Assembly: GCF_016086655.4 (NCBI RefSeq)
Contig: NC_052135.2
Span: 13,730,363-13,794,362, forward strand
From: Lepeophtheirus salmonis
Taxonomy: Eukaryota; Arthropoda; Copepoda; Siphonostomatoida; Caligidae
Direction of reading: 5' to 3'
Length of the DNA: 64,000 nucleotides
Part shown: positions 45,740 to 57,599 of the stretch, piece after piece
How positions within the stretch are numbered: position 1 is the stretch's first letter
How the letters are laid out: every line of letters begins with the position of its first letter
Program-made: the position numbers and the translations under genes
The notes under the pieces: model-generated
Seen by the model: the letters and a program-made list of their open reading frames with translations, nothing else
What the model was told of the DNA's origin: nothing
Databases searched by the model: none

Positions 45740-46265
45740 TATCGTGGAGCACGAGGAGAAGACAAGAGGGAGACTCATGGTACTGCTTAATTAAAACTTT
45801 TGTTAACATCAGCTGCCTATAATATTATTTTGGAGGGAGAAAATGTATTACTGCTGTAAAGACGAGAACTTTCTACATCTAAAATAGTATTTGCTCAGAG
45901 ATAATAACATGGTAACCCTAACAATTTGAAGAGTGTTTGGGAGAAGGGCAGCTTTGCTCTCATGGTGTTTCATTAGATTAACTGCAAACAGCTATGAGAT
46001 GAAAGAAATGAGTACAAGCTCATAACTCTGTATTAAGCAAGGACATAGGCAGGAATTAATCCGTGGTCAAACCTCAATTCTACTCTGAGTCCAACAGCGA
46101 CTTAACCTTATAATTCTCCCACATATTGCAGCGTTACTCTCCACCATTCATGAGCACACACACTCGTGTTTACACTATATATTTAGATGTTCTCTCCGCA
46201 AGAATGAAATAAATAATAACGATAACAGTTTTTGGTTGACAACAACAGCAAAACTACCAATTCAA
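45740..46265. repeat. Dispersed repeat R1, copy 4 (longest)
   Basis: It includes the 5' part also seen at 10780-10945, then 'ggtaaccctaacaatttgaagagtgtttgg', 'aactgcaaacagctatgagatgaaagaaatgag', 'tcaattctactctgagtccaacag', 'catgagcacacacactcgtgttta' and 'gatgttctctccgcaagaatgaaat'. At about 520 bp it is the best template for the family. Confidence 0.65.
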
Positions 46266-46299
46266 AAATCCTTACGTCATACTACCCTACCTACACCAT

Positions 46300-46960
46300 A
46301 GGTAATTAATAGTGTTGAAACTCAGTCCAGCATCGATTATTTTTTTGGTTCGGTCTTAAGTGATTTTTTCTAGACTGATTTGGAACGATTGTTCGGTCTC
46401 CCTTTATGGACCGATTTGTTTCAGTCTCATATATTATAAGAGACCAAATTTCTTTTTTTTTCAAGATCAACAGTCATTGATTTTTTCTAAAAATATCAAA
46501 AGTACACAATATTTTATAGAACAAATACTGTATACATAAATATAAATGTATTCATTTGATTATGCAAGTAAATCAGTTGAATACTACGTAATAATTCGTA
46601 TGAGTAATAAGAATCGGTTTCACAAATGAGTTTGTTTTATTCTTTTATTATTAAGCTATTAGGACCAAAGGAAGATAGAGGGAGTCGAAGGAAGATACAT
46701 CTAACTTGGTCATCCATCTCAAGAGATGCTCAAATTCAGAGCTCCATATTCCACGAGAGACGACAGGATTAAATTTCATTCGAGCGATCTCTGTTTAAAC
46801 TTTGTATGACGTCATTGTACTTGAAAATACATATGATGTCATGTTATTAACAATTTATCTATGAAGTCTGTCTTGACCATTTTTTTGGTACCGAACCAAA
46901 CCGAATTTTCCGTTGGACCAATCTAGATCGAGGTTCTTTTTTGGACCAAACTAGTTCGGT
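46300..46960. repeat. TAGTGTTG-started dispersed repeat
   Basis: Begins near TAGTGTTGAAACTCAGTCCA. The interior matches 21040-21330, including TATGACGTCATTGTACTTGA versus CGTCATTGTACTTAAA. It ends with repeated 'ggaccaa' and 'ggttcgg' wording (46855-46965), a style typical of hAT-like 3' ends. No coding. Confidence 0.5.
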
Positions 46961-47532
46961 TCAACAAAAAATATAATAGTGCAGGATTTCCGGACCTAAA
47001 TCCATGTCTAGTAATTAAAAACCAACACATCCCAAATAATGTAACTTTTTCGACTAACAAGAAATAAAGTATTGTTTTATAATTATTTTTTAGGGATTGT
47101 GTTTTTTTCGTTTTCATTCTGGAAAGACATATGTAGATATTACGTATTTGTTGTATGGTGTATACTGTATATGTATGTTCAAATATATGATTGAGTTTAT
47201 TTTAATATTATTGTATCTGGGAATGAATATATCACAATTCCTGGTATTTGTGTGAATTACGCCGTTCCATTTATTCTTACATCACTTCCAAATAAACAAA
47301 TACAGACATTCTACAAATTAGTTGTCATATTAAGCAGTACCTATGTATATACATATGTAATGAGTTGATTGTCCTATTAGCAGTCATGTTATATCTGGTT
47401 CACGTTCAACAGTTATATTGGTACCGGTATTCGAGTTGGAAAAACGGGATGTAAGACAGAAATTTTTGATGATATACGCAGTAAATTTTAAATGATCAAA
47501 ACCTTCTTTTTTTTATTTAAAAAAAACTTGCT

Positions 47533-48055
47533 TTGATTCAAAATGAACCAAATTATTTATTAAGAAAGCCTGTAATCATGTTTGGGGCAAAATTAAAATG
47601 TTCATATCTTACTGGAAAAAAAGTCAATATTACACTAGAGTCGGAGAAAATGAAGTGTCAGTCGGGAAATAAATATGAAAAAACCTACAGAAAGAAAAGT
47701 ACTTGTAAAATGCCTGGATTCTGGTCTTCTTTATTTCATTTCAATGATTTATATCTAAGTTCAGCAATCAACTTAAGACCCTTTCCTTTATCATATGCGT
47801 GGGATAAGATATTTATATTTGAGGGGACAATAAAAAATTTCCCTGAATATTTGGGACTACGATTTCTTTATAAATTTTTTTTGGGTTTTTTTTTCTAGAA
47901 AATACTTTACAACAATTTTTTTTTAAAGAAAAGACAACACGCAATTTATTGAACCGAGACCAATAATCAATGTTATCCGGTATTGGTTCGAGATCGTTGG
48001 TTCCGGCTCCAGTGGTTCAAGAAACAGAACCGGCTAGAACCACCAGACCTCTATA
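47533..48055 (+). other. Unrecognised open frame followed by a hAT-like end
   Basis: A frame at 47533-47898 (first ATG 47542, about 118 codons) gives a lysine-rich then aromatic peptide with no motif I know. Downstream (47955-48050), 'ccgagacc', 'ggttcgagatcgttggttccgg' and 'ccagacctcta' resemble the end of a hAT-like element. The frame may be a remnant of that element. Confidence 0.3.
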
Positions 48056-48359
48056 AATACAAACTTGTTTATAAGTGTTATACTCCAGATTATTTGATCC
48101 AAAAACAATATAACAATTTCAAAACTTTAAGAGATCGATACCTAAAATGAAAATGGTTTTAGCTTGGTTTGAGTTTTTTGGTTTAGAATATCTTTTAAGG
48201 GTGCAATCACAAGAATCTAATTAATTTAAGATGATTAAACTGGAGATATTTTTAAATAATTGGTTAAATCTATTCACGATCCCCTGGAACGTACCAGTGT
48301 CTTCTCCAATTGGATTTAATGACATCGAATTCATCAATTTTTTTACAGTTATGTACAGA

Positions 48360-48895
48360 ATAAATTTCAAAATCCATAGTTATTCAAATCAATTTAAATT
48401 TTTGAAAAAAAATTCAAGTATTACGTTTTTTGAAGAAAAATTTAAAATATTGCGTTTTTAGGGGAAAAAATTATAAAATTACATTTTTAAGAAAAAAAAA
48501 TCAAAAATCTGTATTTATTTAGAGAAAATTAAATTTTTTGAAAAAATATAAGATAGAATTGAAAAATTAAATTTTTTGAAAAAATATAATATAGAATTGA
48601 AAAATTAAATTTTTTTAAAAAATATAAGATAGAATTGAAAAATTAAATTTTTGAAAAAGAAAAAATTGAAAAATTAAATTTTTTGAAAAAAAAAGAGTTG
48701 AAAAATTAAATTTCTTGCAAAAAAAAATTAAAAAATCGAAAGCTCTTCACAAAAAAATTCAAAAATATACAGCTATTTACAATAAACTAAATTTTCGAAA
48801 CAAAAATTCCAAAATTTATAACTATTAAAAAGAATTTTTTTTTTGGAAATTTAGTTTATTGTAAATAAATTCAAATATTAAATTTTTTGCTCTGC
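48360..48895. repeat. A/T satellite with 38-bp tandem units
   Basis: Three successive units of about 38 bp occupy roughly 48523-48635, each ending 'tataaKatagaatt'. Shorter degenerate units follow to 48720. The flanks use the same TTTTTTGGAAAAAA words as the other A/T blocks. Confidence 0.75.
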
Positions 48896-49389
48896 CGCAT
48901 AATTTGCCCAATTTACGAAAGCAATTTCTAGTAAAATCAAAAATGCACCCCCTGCACTTAACACAATAACTTAATAAAAGCCGTCATTTGAAGGTTCGTC
49001 CTAACTGGAAACGAGGTAAATTATTAGAAAATAATATAGTCATCTATGTGTGAAGCCTAAGATTTTTTAACCAATTTGTTTCTCCTATCTTATAATTTGA
49101 AATCCATTAGTTTCTATTAAATGAATATTAATATCTATATATTATACAATATTAAATGCCCAGTTAGATAACCACTAGAGGTTTTGTTTTAGAATGAATT
49201 CAAGTATATTGTTACCCTACTAATCATTTGAATTTTGGATCAAAGTATACAAATGAAATAATAAGCATAGCACCATTTTATCTCTTTGAAGAATAAACAA
49301 CTCCTATTAATTTAAAAAAATTCATTTCTCAATTTTTTTCTTCTTTTGTCCTACTTAGCGTTCATTCTCAACTATTGGTATTTATGAAA

Positions 49390-49750
49390 ATCCAGTCTAA
49401 AATGGCAAATCAACATGGTCACCCTGACAATTTGAAGAATGTTTTGGAGGAGAGAAAGAATAATACACATGACGTTTCATTAGATACAACCAGCTATGAC
49501 AAGAGAGGAAGGAGAAAAGAATATCAACAAGGACATTAGCTAGAATTACTCCGATGTCGATCCCAATTCTACTCTGAGTCCAACAAGGACTTACAATCAT
49601 AACTCCACAACAAATCCTAAGGGTCTTTTATGAGCACACACGAATGTTTAATAAGATTTTGAATATGATTGAATCCATTTAGGAAATGATGTCCAAAACT
49701 TAAGAATTAAATAATAATGACAACTGCTAAGGGAAAGAAAATCCAAAATT
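49390..49750. repeat. Dispersed repeat R1, copy 5
   Basis: Very close to copy 1: 'aaatcaacatggtcaccctgacaatttgaagaatgtttt', 'acgtttcattagat', ACTCCGATGTCGATCC and 'aataataatgacaactgctaagg'. It runs directly into an A/T block (49745-50010). Confidence 0.65.
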
Positions 49751-50400
49751 TTCTAAAATCCACAGCTCTTCACATAAAATTAAATTATATGAAAAAAATT
49801 TTAAAGATTAAATATTATTATTTTTTTGGAAAAAAAAAAAAATCAAAATACTGCTGTTCAGTTAAAATATAATTTTTCTCTAATATTTATACCTGTTCAG
49901 ATAAAATTAAATTTTTTGGGAAAAAAAAAATCAAAAATCTACAGCTGTTTAATTTTTTTTAAATTAAATTTTCTAGTAAAAAGCAAAAATTCATTGATTT
50001 GGAGAGGACTATTCTATGATGTATTAGGGATTGGAGTAAAAAAGTAGCTGGGATTAATTTGCTTGACACTAGTTGAGGCAACTTGAAGCATAGATAAAAA
50101 AAAGGATAGAAATGAAAGAATACAAAGGGATCATTGTGGGATGAATTAAAAAATGGAACATTAAAATTGATATTAGAGCTAAAGTACCATTAGTTATGTT
50201 ATGAAATTGGTGCTTAAAGTTGTTTCTTGCTTTGAACAACAGCTTGAATCTCAAAGTCATTTCTACAAGCTGAGTAATATGCCAAAAGTGAAAAAGGCGT
50301 CCACTAGTCCCACTACCCTCCTCAGGAGCGTCTCCAAGATTATATATATATATTTTTTTTTTTTGGGAGGAAATTTTTAAGAAAAAAATCCAATTATCTT
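49745..50400. repeat. A/T block and hAT-like MITE start
   Basis: 49745-50010 holds TTTTTTGGAAAAAA units. At 50323 a new CAGGAGCGTCTCCAAGATTA terminus begins, a close match to the left ends at 11241 and 40591. It is followed by a (TA)n tract and then decays by 50400. Confidence 0.55.
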
Positions 50401-50639
50401 CCACTTACTCCTTGGTATCTGAAATTTAATTCTGACCTTTGGAAATCTCATGTTGAGTGTCTTATCACTAAGGAATATATATAAGTGAGCTTAAATCTTC
50501 CTCAAACATGCGTTCTCTGAAAGGTATCAATGATGGTCGGAAGTTCATCTCACAATTTCAGATATCTATTTAGTTGATTAGTTTTTCTTTATATTGTAAA
50601 TACTCTGGGGGAAAAAAAATAACAATGTCAAACACGCTT

Positions 50640-51060
50640 TTGTTCCCTGTCCACTTTTGAAAATTATAAAGGATTTTATATTACTTTTCCAAGTATATTT
50701 TTAGATTTTGAGCCAAGATATTATTGGGAAGCATTTGAGGTATTTGGTATTCCTTCTCCCAGGAAGCAGAGTTTAGATGAGGAAAAATCAATTAGTTTGG
50801 TTGTCAGTAGTTATGAAGCTTTTACTGCTCAACAGCTCAAAGAAGATGGGGTGATTGACTAAAGAAATCGAAAGACCATCTTAATATTGGCTGCAGCTAG
50901 ATACACTGCTTTATCCCAGAGGATTCCCTAATCACAAGACTCATTGTGGAATACTGCCGAATTAATTAAATATTTTCCATCGATATAACTTCGCTATGAA
51001 TGTACTCTTAGAATGATTATTGAGCGATATAAGGAGTATAGAAAATACGGATTGAGTTGG
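50640..51060 (+). pseudogene. Unassigned degenerate coding segment
   Basis: The frame reads YYWEAFEVFGIPSPRKQSLD, ISLVVSSYEAFTAQQLKEDG, a stop, then TILILAAARYTALSQ and YECTLRMIIERYKEYRKYGL. Codon use looks protein-like, but I cannot name the family. See 34420-34830 for a possible relative. Confidence 0.3.
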
Positions 51061-51064
51061 ATAT

Positions 51065-51905
51065 TTCTTTTCCTGTTTTATTTATTTGAGTTGTTTTGGT
51101 GTTGTTGTTTTTTGTTTAGTACATTGGGTAACCTTATTTGATTGTCGTATTTATTAGTTTGATTATTTGATTGTTTTGAATTTTTAGTTGTTTTAGAAGG
51201 AAATTAATTTTAATTATAATGTTCAATGATGTTTTTATACAAACTTAAATTTGCTTTTATATGTTTATTTTAATATCTGTACATCTAACTATTTATAATG
51301 GTTTAAAGAATTAAAAAAATTAAGTTTTTAGAAAAAAATATGAAAAATAAACTTTTTTGGAAAAAAAATTCAAATATTAAATCTATTGAATAAACAATAT
51401 ATTACAATATCAATTTTCCAGGACTATAATGATTTTTATCATTGATGTTTAAATAAAGTTTTTGTTGAGAGAGATAATGTAGGCACATATAACTATCTAC
51501 AATGCTATATATGTAAGCATAACTAAAACGAATCACCGTTTTGTAATAATGATCTTTATATAGAACATTAATTATACAATAGATGTGTATTCATTTAATT
51601 ACATTTTTCTTTGTTTAGACAAAAGGAATGTTATATTCTTCATAACATTATTATTTATTGTTTAATGGCACAATCCTTCTTCATTGTGTTGTTCAACAAA
51701 ATTTTACATGATACTTTTAAAAAAAACTTGTGAAGTTATAGATTAATATCAAATAATATGTACACCAGGGGTAATTTTCTTTTTCTGTCCGTAAGCAATT
51801 TATCACTACAAATTTTATATAAAGTTTTCATAAAATCTAAGTTTCGAAGTGATTTAAACAAAGAATCTCACGCATAAAGGATTTCAACTTTATGTTATGA
51901 GCTTA
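51065..51905. other. AT-rich interval, nothing recognised
   Basis: Short TTTTTTGGAAAAAA-type units at 51320-51380 only. Confidence 0.4.
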
Positions 51906-51908
51906 TAT

Positions 51909-51985
51909 ACAAGGTTATAGAATAACACTTTTCTAACTGATGTTCAACATCCACCACGATCTTTAATAGTGACGTCAAAGAGTAT
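51909..51985. mobile_element. Partial MITE of the AAGGTTA family, copy 3
   Basis: Reverse complement matches the right end of copies 1 and 2 ('attaaagatcgtggtggatgttgaacatc', 'aaaagtgttat', 'ataaccttgtat'). The other end is missing. Confidence 0.55.
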
Positions 51986-51989
51986 ATAC

Positions 51990-52855
51990 TTTTACTACTA
52001 ATCATATATTTTTTAGTATTTTATGCATCTTAATGTATTTTTATAATTTTGTATACAAGGGACTAAAATTACTGTATTAAAAACATGAGAATCTTATAAA
52101 TCAAAAATAAATTTAAAATCCTTCAACCTTCTATGAATCCAAATTAGTTTTTAATACCACCATTGGATATATGACTTTCAGTGAGGAGCCATCATTTTAC
52201 GACATTATTCCTATACACTCAGCATTAATTTAACACCTTGAAATATTTTGCACCTATAACATCTACATTTTTGATCGACTATCTACAACCAATTTTGTTT
52301 CGCTACCCACCTATTGAGAAATATTTATCAAACCCACTCCTGATCACGAGCTAAAACTCACATTCATTATATTCTTACTTAAGTCTCAGAATAAGAAACT
52401 TACTATTATAACCTTTAACCGAAATAAGTTTGACATTTTTTGACAAAAAAAAATTACCTTTTAGAGTCTAGTTATGTTTTAGAGCCATATTTTGATGTGA
52501 AATAACTATATAGATGAAAATTAAAAGTAATAACAATGGATCAAAAACATTCCCGCATTCGAAAGGTAAATTTTTTCTTGAGTAATCTAGAATACAGTTC
52601 CTACGAAATGTGTTGAATCCTACAAAGATAAATTAAATATCTAAAACTAAAGAATGAGCCTTATATCACTATTTCAAAAGATTTTGCTGTCAAAAGAAAA
52701 GTTCAATTTTGATTTATTTTTTCAGTTTAACTATTAATTTTCTTATGGAATATTTACAAAATAAGTAATCAAATAGGTTGCGTGAAAAGTTCTAAAATTA
52801 AATGTAAATTAATAGAATAATGCTACTACTTATAAAGCATTTAACAATTCAATAA
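51990..52855. other. AT-rich interval, nothing recognised
   Basis: No gene, RNA or repeat supported. Confidence 0.4.
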
Positions 52856-52859
52856 AATA

Positions 52860-54240
52860 TGAAATTAAATTAAATATTTTATTTGTAGTTTAAAACATCA
52901 AGAACATTGGAAAATAAAATATATGCAGTCTAATGAAAAACTTTATACTTCACCGAACTTTATACGATAAAAGATACGACGCAATATTACATGATTACTT
53001 AACAAAATATTTTTAATTTGTTGTCAAATTTGAGGAAGGTTTTTATGTGACATCAATTTTAGATGAGAGCAACAATTGTACACTCCCTTTGATGGATTTT
53101 TTCCGAATTTATGTCATTTTGATTTAAAAGAAAAAAAAATAAGGTCTTTGTTACGAGGGTTTGAAAAGTCTTTGTAAAGTTCAAAAGATCGTACTACAGG
53201 CGCGTATCGAGCTATGTATGGTTAGTAGCATCTCTTGGAAGAACACATACCAACTTTCAGCCAGATCGGTATATTTCTTTCTGTTTGGGATTTGTTTGAA
53301 TAGAGAAATCGGCAGGAAATATTATGGTGAATGTCTTTTGTATTCGCAAGTAATAATCCTCATGGACTATCTGCAAAAAGGTAAAACTATTACAGATGCA
53401 TATCATTCATCGTTATTGGACCGTTTGAAAATCGAGCTGCAAGAAAAACGCATCCATGACCATAACATAGATGTTATCAATGATTTCTGTAATAGTAACT
53501 AACAAGTTCAGCATCACTTATGTCCATATGGCCACTCCGAAAATTTTGAAAGCGTGTATAAAATCGAAGGTGCAGAGTCTGCATAATGTTTATCAAGCCA
53601 CTCATGTTCATCCTCGGAGGAGGTCTATAATTAGGAGGACAATATCAATGACTAACTTTGATTGACGTCATACATCAGGGGAAGGCGTCAACTTATTACA
53701 ACGGAGATGAAGAATATCAGGTTGTAAAGAGCATGAAACTCCACCAATTTTGTAAATCAAATCTAAGCATAATAAAGTAATTCAGGGATGAGTCAAACTT
53801 CACCTTGGACACTGCCTATAATCTGGAGAATGACGGCCGGCTGGTAGAGGACAGAGGTAATTTCCCTCCTGTCTAAACAAACATCTTCGTTTCTCCTTGA
53901 GATCCCCAAAGGTCTTTGTGATGAGAAACAAGTCCTGATTCAACAAGAAAGATGGAAAAAAGTCATGTTTAGGCTTTATGTCCTGTTTACAGTTGGTGAT
54001 CAATGCTGATGGTGATCATATTGAATGATACAAAAGCTAATTGTTCAATTTAAATTTAATAGTAGATGGAGTTTAAAGACAAAATTTATTATATATTATT
54101 TACATTTATTTGAAAGTATTGTCTGGATACTTCTGCCCACCCCTGTATATTAACGTAGCAACTGCGAAAAGCCATGTTAATAATACATCTTATTTTGATC
54201 TCTAATCATTCTACTACATACTATTAGATATTGTCAGTTG
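52860..54240. repeat. Composite repeat, copy B (paired with 27515-29335)
   Basis: It keeps the mariner left TIR (TACGAGGGTTTGAAAAGTC at 53152). It also keeps plus-strand catalytic sequence (DYLQKGKTITDAYHSSLLDR, RLKIELQEKR) and the inverted N-terminal half (SEDEHEWLDKHYADSAPS on the minus strand near 53600). The maT relic keeps STYYNGDEEYQ, NFTLD and EDRGNFPP, then jumps to the C-terminal region. Its right TIR (inverted CAGGGGTGGGCAGAAGTATC) ends at 54145 before TA. The shared sequence continues to about 54240. Confidence 0.8.
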
Positions 54241-54244
54241 AAGT

Positions 54245-54885
54245 ACTTGTCAGTTTGACCATGAGTATTTTTTCAAAAAGATATCTGAATTAAATTCCAT
54301 GTCTACACATAGTTAAATTTTATAATTTTGCGTAATTCTTCAAAAGTGCTGTAAATTGATTTTTTTTTTTAGTTATTGTAGAGGACATATCAATTAAATA
54401 GATATTTTTGACATAAAATAAGTTAAAATGATGTTAAAATCATATCTTTTGCAGGGAATAAATGCCTCAAAATGCACAAAGTAGGAATGACTCCTTACTT
54501 TGTCCTTGTACCGACTTTCTGTCTCTTAAAGAAGAACTGAAGACATAATTGAGCCCAGTTGTTACAAGCAGAAATTCAATTAATTTATTATTTGTGATTA
54601 TAGTAACCTTGAGAAACAAGAACTCAGAACAAACTATGGTTCTCCTTGCTCGCTGATACATTAGAATTTCCAAAAATAGAGGAATAATTAACAAAAACAT
54701 TCATATCTTGTTTTTACTATTTACAAATGTTGAGGATTTATAATTTTTCATGTTAGTATTGGAAAAAATATACATTAGCAATTATTTTTTCCTCACAACT
54801 TAATTTATCGTACAATGTTCACTTCCTCAAATTAGAAACTTCTGAATCATATACCCTTTTTTTTGTAGGGTCAATTAGTATATTA
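54245..54885. other. AT-rich interval, nothing recognised
   Basis: A minus-strand frame (54467-54700) gives no recognisable product. Confidence 0.4.
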
Positions 54886-55545
54886 ATAACTAAGAGTCCT
54901 TAAAAATGTTTTCTTTATTAACTGTGAAATGGCGCCCTTTTTCCTCCTAAACATTAAACGAATCATAATAACCCGCAACCTCTCAATGGAATAACAGACG
55001 ACGTCACCACATAGCTCCCTCTTTAAGTTGCAGGGCATACAACAAAATATGTACAAGAATAATAATTACAATAATAATGTAATAAACAAGGATAATAAAA
55101 ACACATTTATCACTAATAAATAATAATAGTAATAATCCTCCTCCTTTCTAAAACTAACGTTTCTTTTGGGATATTTTTACAATCGGTTCTTTTTCTAAAC
55201 TTTTATTCTGAATACTTTCTTGCGCTAAATCTCTCTCTGTTACTTTTGCTGGCTTCAACCTTTCAATAGAAACGGTATCCTTTCCTCCCGTTTTTAAACT
55301 CCACGACATAAAAATGACTAGTCCTACATAATATACTGGCAGGACAGATATATAGTACCTCTAGAGGTCTCCTGACTCGATCCAGTCTAATCGATACATA
55401 TTCAGCTTCTCTAAGTGCCTAAGGGATGAATGGTTTCTTTGATGTATTACAAGAGCCCTCCGACATTATTTCAATGAAATAATGAAAACTTTTCGTCAAA
55501 TCAGTTAAATGATCGTAAGATAAATGATTAGACTTTCCAACGACA
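54885..55545 (-). mobile_element. Ty3/Gypsy 3' end: integrase tail, polypurine tract, LTR remnant
   Basis: On the minus strand, 55500-55210 encodes a Gypsy integrase C-terminal domain: EAEYVSIRLDRVRRPLEVLY, RTSHFYVVEFKNGRKG, then a stop near the end. About 60 bp on, AAAGGAGGAGGAT (55147-55135) is a good polypurine tract. The following sequence down to about 54885, with GTGACGTCG and AATAAAGAAAACA near its end, is probably the 3' LTR. No second LTR was found. It may be the 3' part of either Gypsy fragment at 4-5.6 or 12-13.4 kb, or another lineage. Confidence 0.7.
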
Positions 55546-55995
55546 CGTTTATTAGATATTGACGAGCCATCATATCCGTACCAGTAACCGCGGTGAAGGG
55601 AAATATATTATTTGTAAAGCTGGGCTGTTTGGTGAAATAAATTACTGTTTTGAGATTAGAAAAGGAAATAAAGTTGGTAGAATTTCCCTTTTTTCTTATT
55701 TATTCATTCTTTCTCGAATTATTGTTGTACTAACATCTCCTCCAATAATTTAATGTTCGCCGAATACCTTTGAGTTTTTACAATTAAAATAGTGAAATGC
55801 ACACAAAAAATTATACATACGCCTGGATTGAAATTAATGAAGGCCATGAAATTTGGAGCTACCTACCGGACAATAAAAAAAATATTTTGTCGAATATGCC
55901 GATTTAAGTACTCTTACTGGAATATTGAAACATTAGATTCGTTATCATATAACTTTTTAAAGAATAAATTACATTTATTCCTAAATATAGTAATA

Positions 55996-56320
55996 TGGTC
56001 AAGAACAACAGCATGAATGGTTTCAAAGGGGGGGATTAGCTTCAAATAGTGTGTAAATAGTTTGTTTAACATCAGTTTCTTCGTGTAAAGACTTGAATAA
56101 GTTATTATTTTGTACTTAAATATTCAAAAAAAATAATTAAACAAATAATTCTTCAAATTTAGGATTAGCATAATCTAATCTTCATAATCTCCGAGATAAG
56201 GTGTTAGAGAACTACAATAATATGTTAAAGAACAACAGCATAAATGGTGTCCAAAGGGGGCTTAACTTCAAATGCCGTGAAAATAGTTTGTCTAACATCA
56301 GTTTCTTTGGATTAACAATT
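55996..56320. repeat. Direct duplication, about 226 bp apart
   Basis: 'aagaacaacagcatRaatggt', 'caaagggggg', 'acttcaaat' and 'tttgtYtaacatcagtttctt' occur in the same order at 56005-56080 and 56230-56308. The similarity spans about 85 bp; the sequence between is unique. Overlapping short frames (55792-56016, 56201-56398) are not called. Confidence 0.7.
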
Positions 56321-56801
56321 GTGCCGGCTCCATGCTTTCCAACATGTTCCAACAAGTACAATTTATTTAAGATAAGTATTAGTCGTTTTAATTACTGAAC
56401 ATGTTAGTTTACTTTTTCCTTTCTTAGCTTTACAAATTACTTAGATGAAGAAAAATGAGGATTCTACATGGAATTTGAAGTATGATAGGAAAAAAACCAA
56501 TTTTATTTCTACTAATAACACTATCCAACAAAATTACGATTTTTTTATACACAAGAACAGCATATGCTCATCTTACTACAGTTTCATCCCCAGATTTCAA
56601 ATATTTTTTCTCTCATAGCGTCGTGGCCCTCAGAAAAAGGATAAACATTTTTGGATATTTTTAAGTTTCAAAGCTGTTTTAAGCTCTCAGTGTTGAAGAT
56701 AGGGATTAATTATGTTAATATATTTTAAAGCTTTATAGTACCATATGTATCGCTCCCGCTTTTTACACGCACTCGCACGATACCGAGCCCAAATTATTTA
56801 C

Positions 56802-56980
56802 ATCAAGGTTAATAAAAATACAAGGTCATACCATAACGCGTGTACGACTAATATTTGACTATTGCGTGTTTGTCAAAATCTGTTTTTATTGGCCAGCAGA
56901 CGGTACGATACATTGAATTGAAAATTCTAGCCAGCCCGATTACATTATGGTCTAACCTTGTATTTCTATCAACTTTGATT
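56802..56980 (-). mobile_element. TIR MITE of the AAGGTTA family, copy 4
   Basis: ATCAAGGTTAATAAAAATAC at the left matches the inverted right end ATCAAAGTTGATAGAAATAC. The interior in reverse complement has 'cataatgtaatcgggctggctagaattttcaatt' and 'gtctgctggcc' landmarks. At 179 bp, this is a shortened copy with the clearest TIRs. Confidence 0.75.
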
Positions 56981-56984
56981 TGCA

Positions 56985-57590
56985 TTTGGTGTTAATCAAA
57001 TTCCAAGCAAAACCATTTGTAAAGCAGTTATCCAAGCCTCCTGCAGTGCCCTAATTGCAGCCTTTAGTGTTCAATGTTGCTTCTCCACCATATCATACAA
57101 ACTGTTGAATCCACAAAAATAAATATCCATCACGATTCTAGGAGTATGATACCATTCCACTCACTTTGCCGCAAAGAGCCCATTCAGTTTACTATAGTCC
57201 AGACCAAGATGTTTTAAAACAATACCAACAGTAACATTAGCAATCCAGTCCTTCATGCGGTGCGCTCACAAATCACATTCAACATAACGTGAGAGTGTGG
57301 AATGTATTATCAATTTATACTCAAACAATAGTATTATTATTTTAAAACATTTAAAATATTGTCTTCAATCAAACAACTTATAATTAGCTCATATAGGACA
57401 CATTTTGTAACTTATTTATTTTTATACAGATCGTAGATCTTCGAGATACCAATTTTCCAATATGTTTACAAGCAATTTAGCTGCTTCGAAGAAGATTCTT
57501 GAGTCAATAAGTTTGGAAATTACAACACCATCCACATATTACAATATAAATATATTAAAGTTAAGAAGTCATTCATATTTTTTAGAGCAC
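56985..57590. other. Interval with no recognised gene
   Basis: The minus strand near 57260-57130 reads RMKDWIANVTVGIVLKHLGL, YSKLNGLFAAKWSGMV, which looks like decayed protein. I cannot assign a family. Confidence 0.3.
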
Positions 57591-57599
57591 ATAGTCACT

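Noticed and set aside
47533..47898. 121-codon frame as a host gene
   Set aside because: No family pattern, starts without a clear context and is adjacent to a hAT-like end; only noted as unassigned.
48523..48720. CRISPR-like regularly spaced repeat
   Set aside because: Units are contiguous A/T satellite without unique spacers, in a eukaryotic context.
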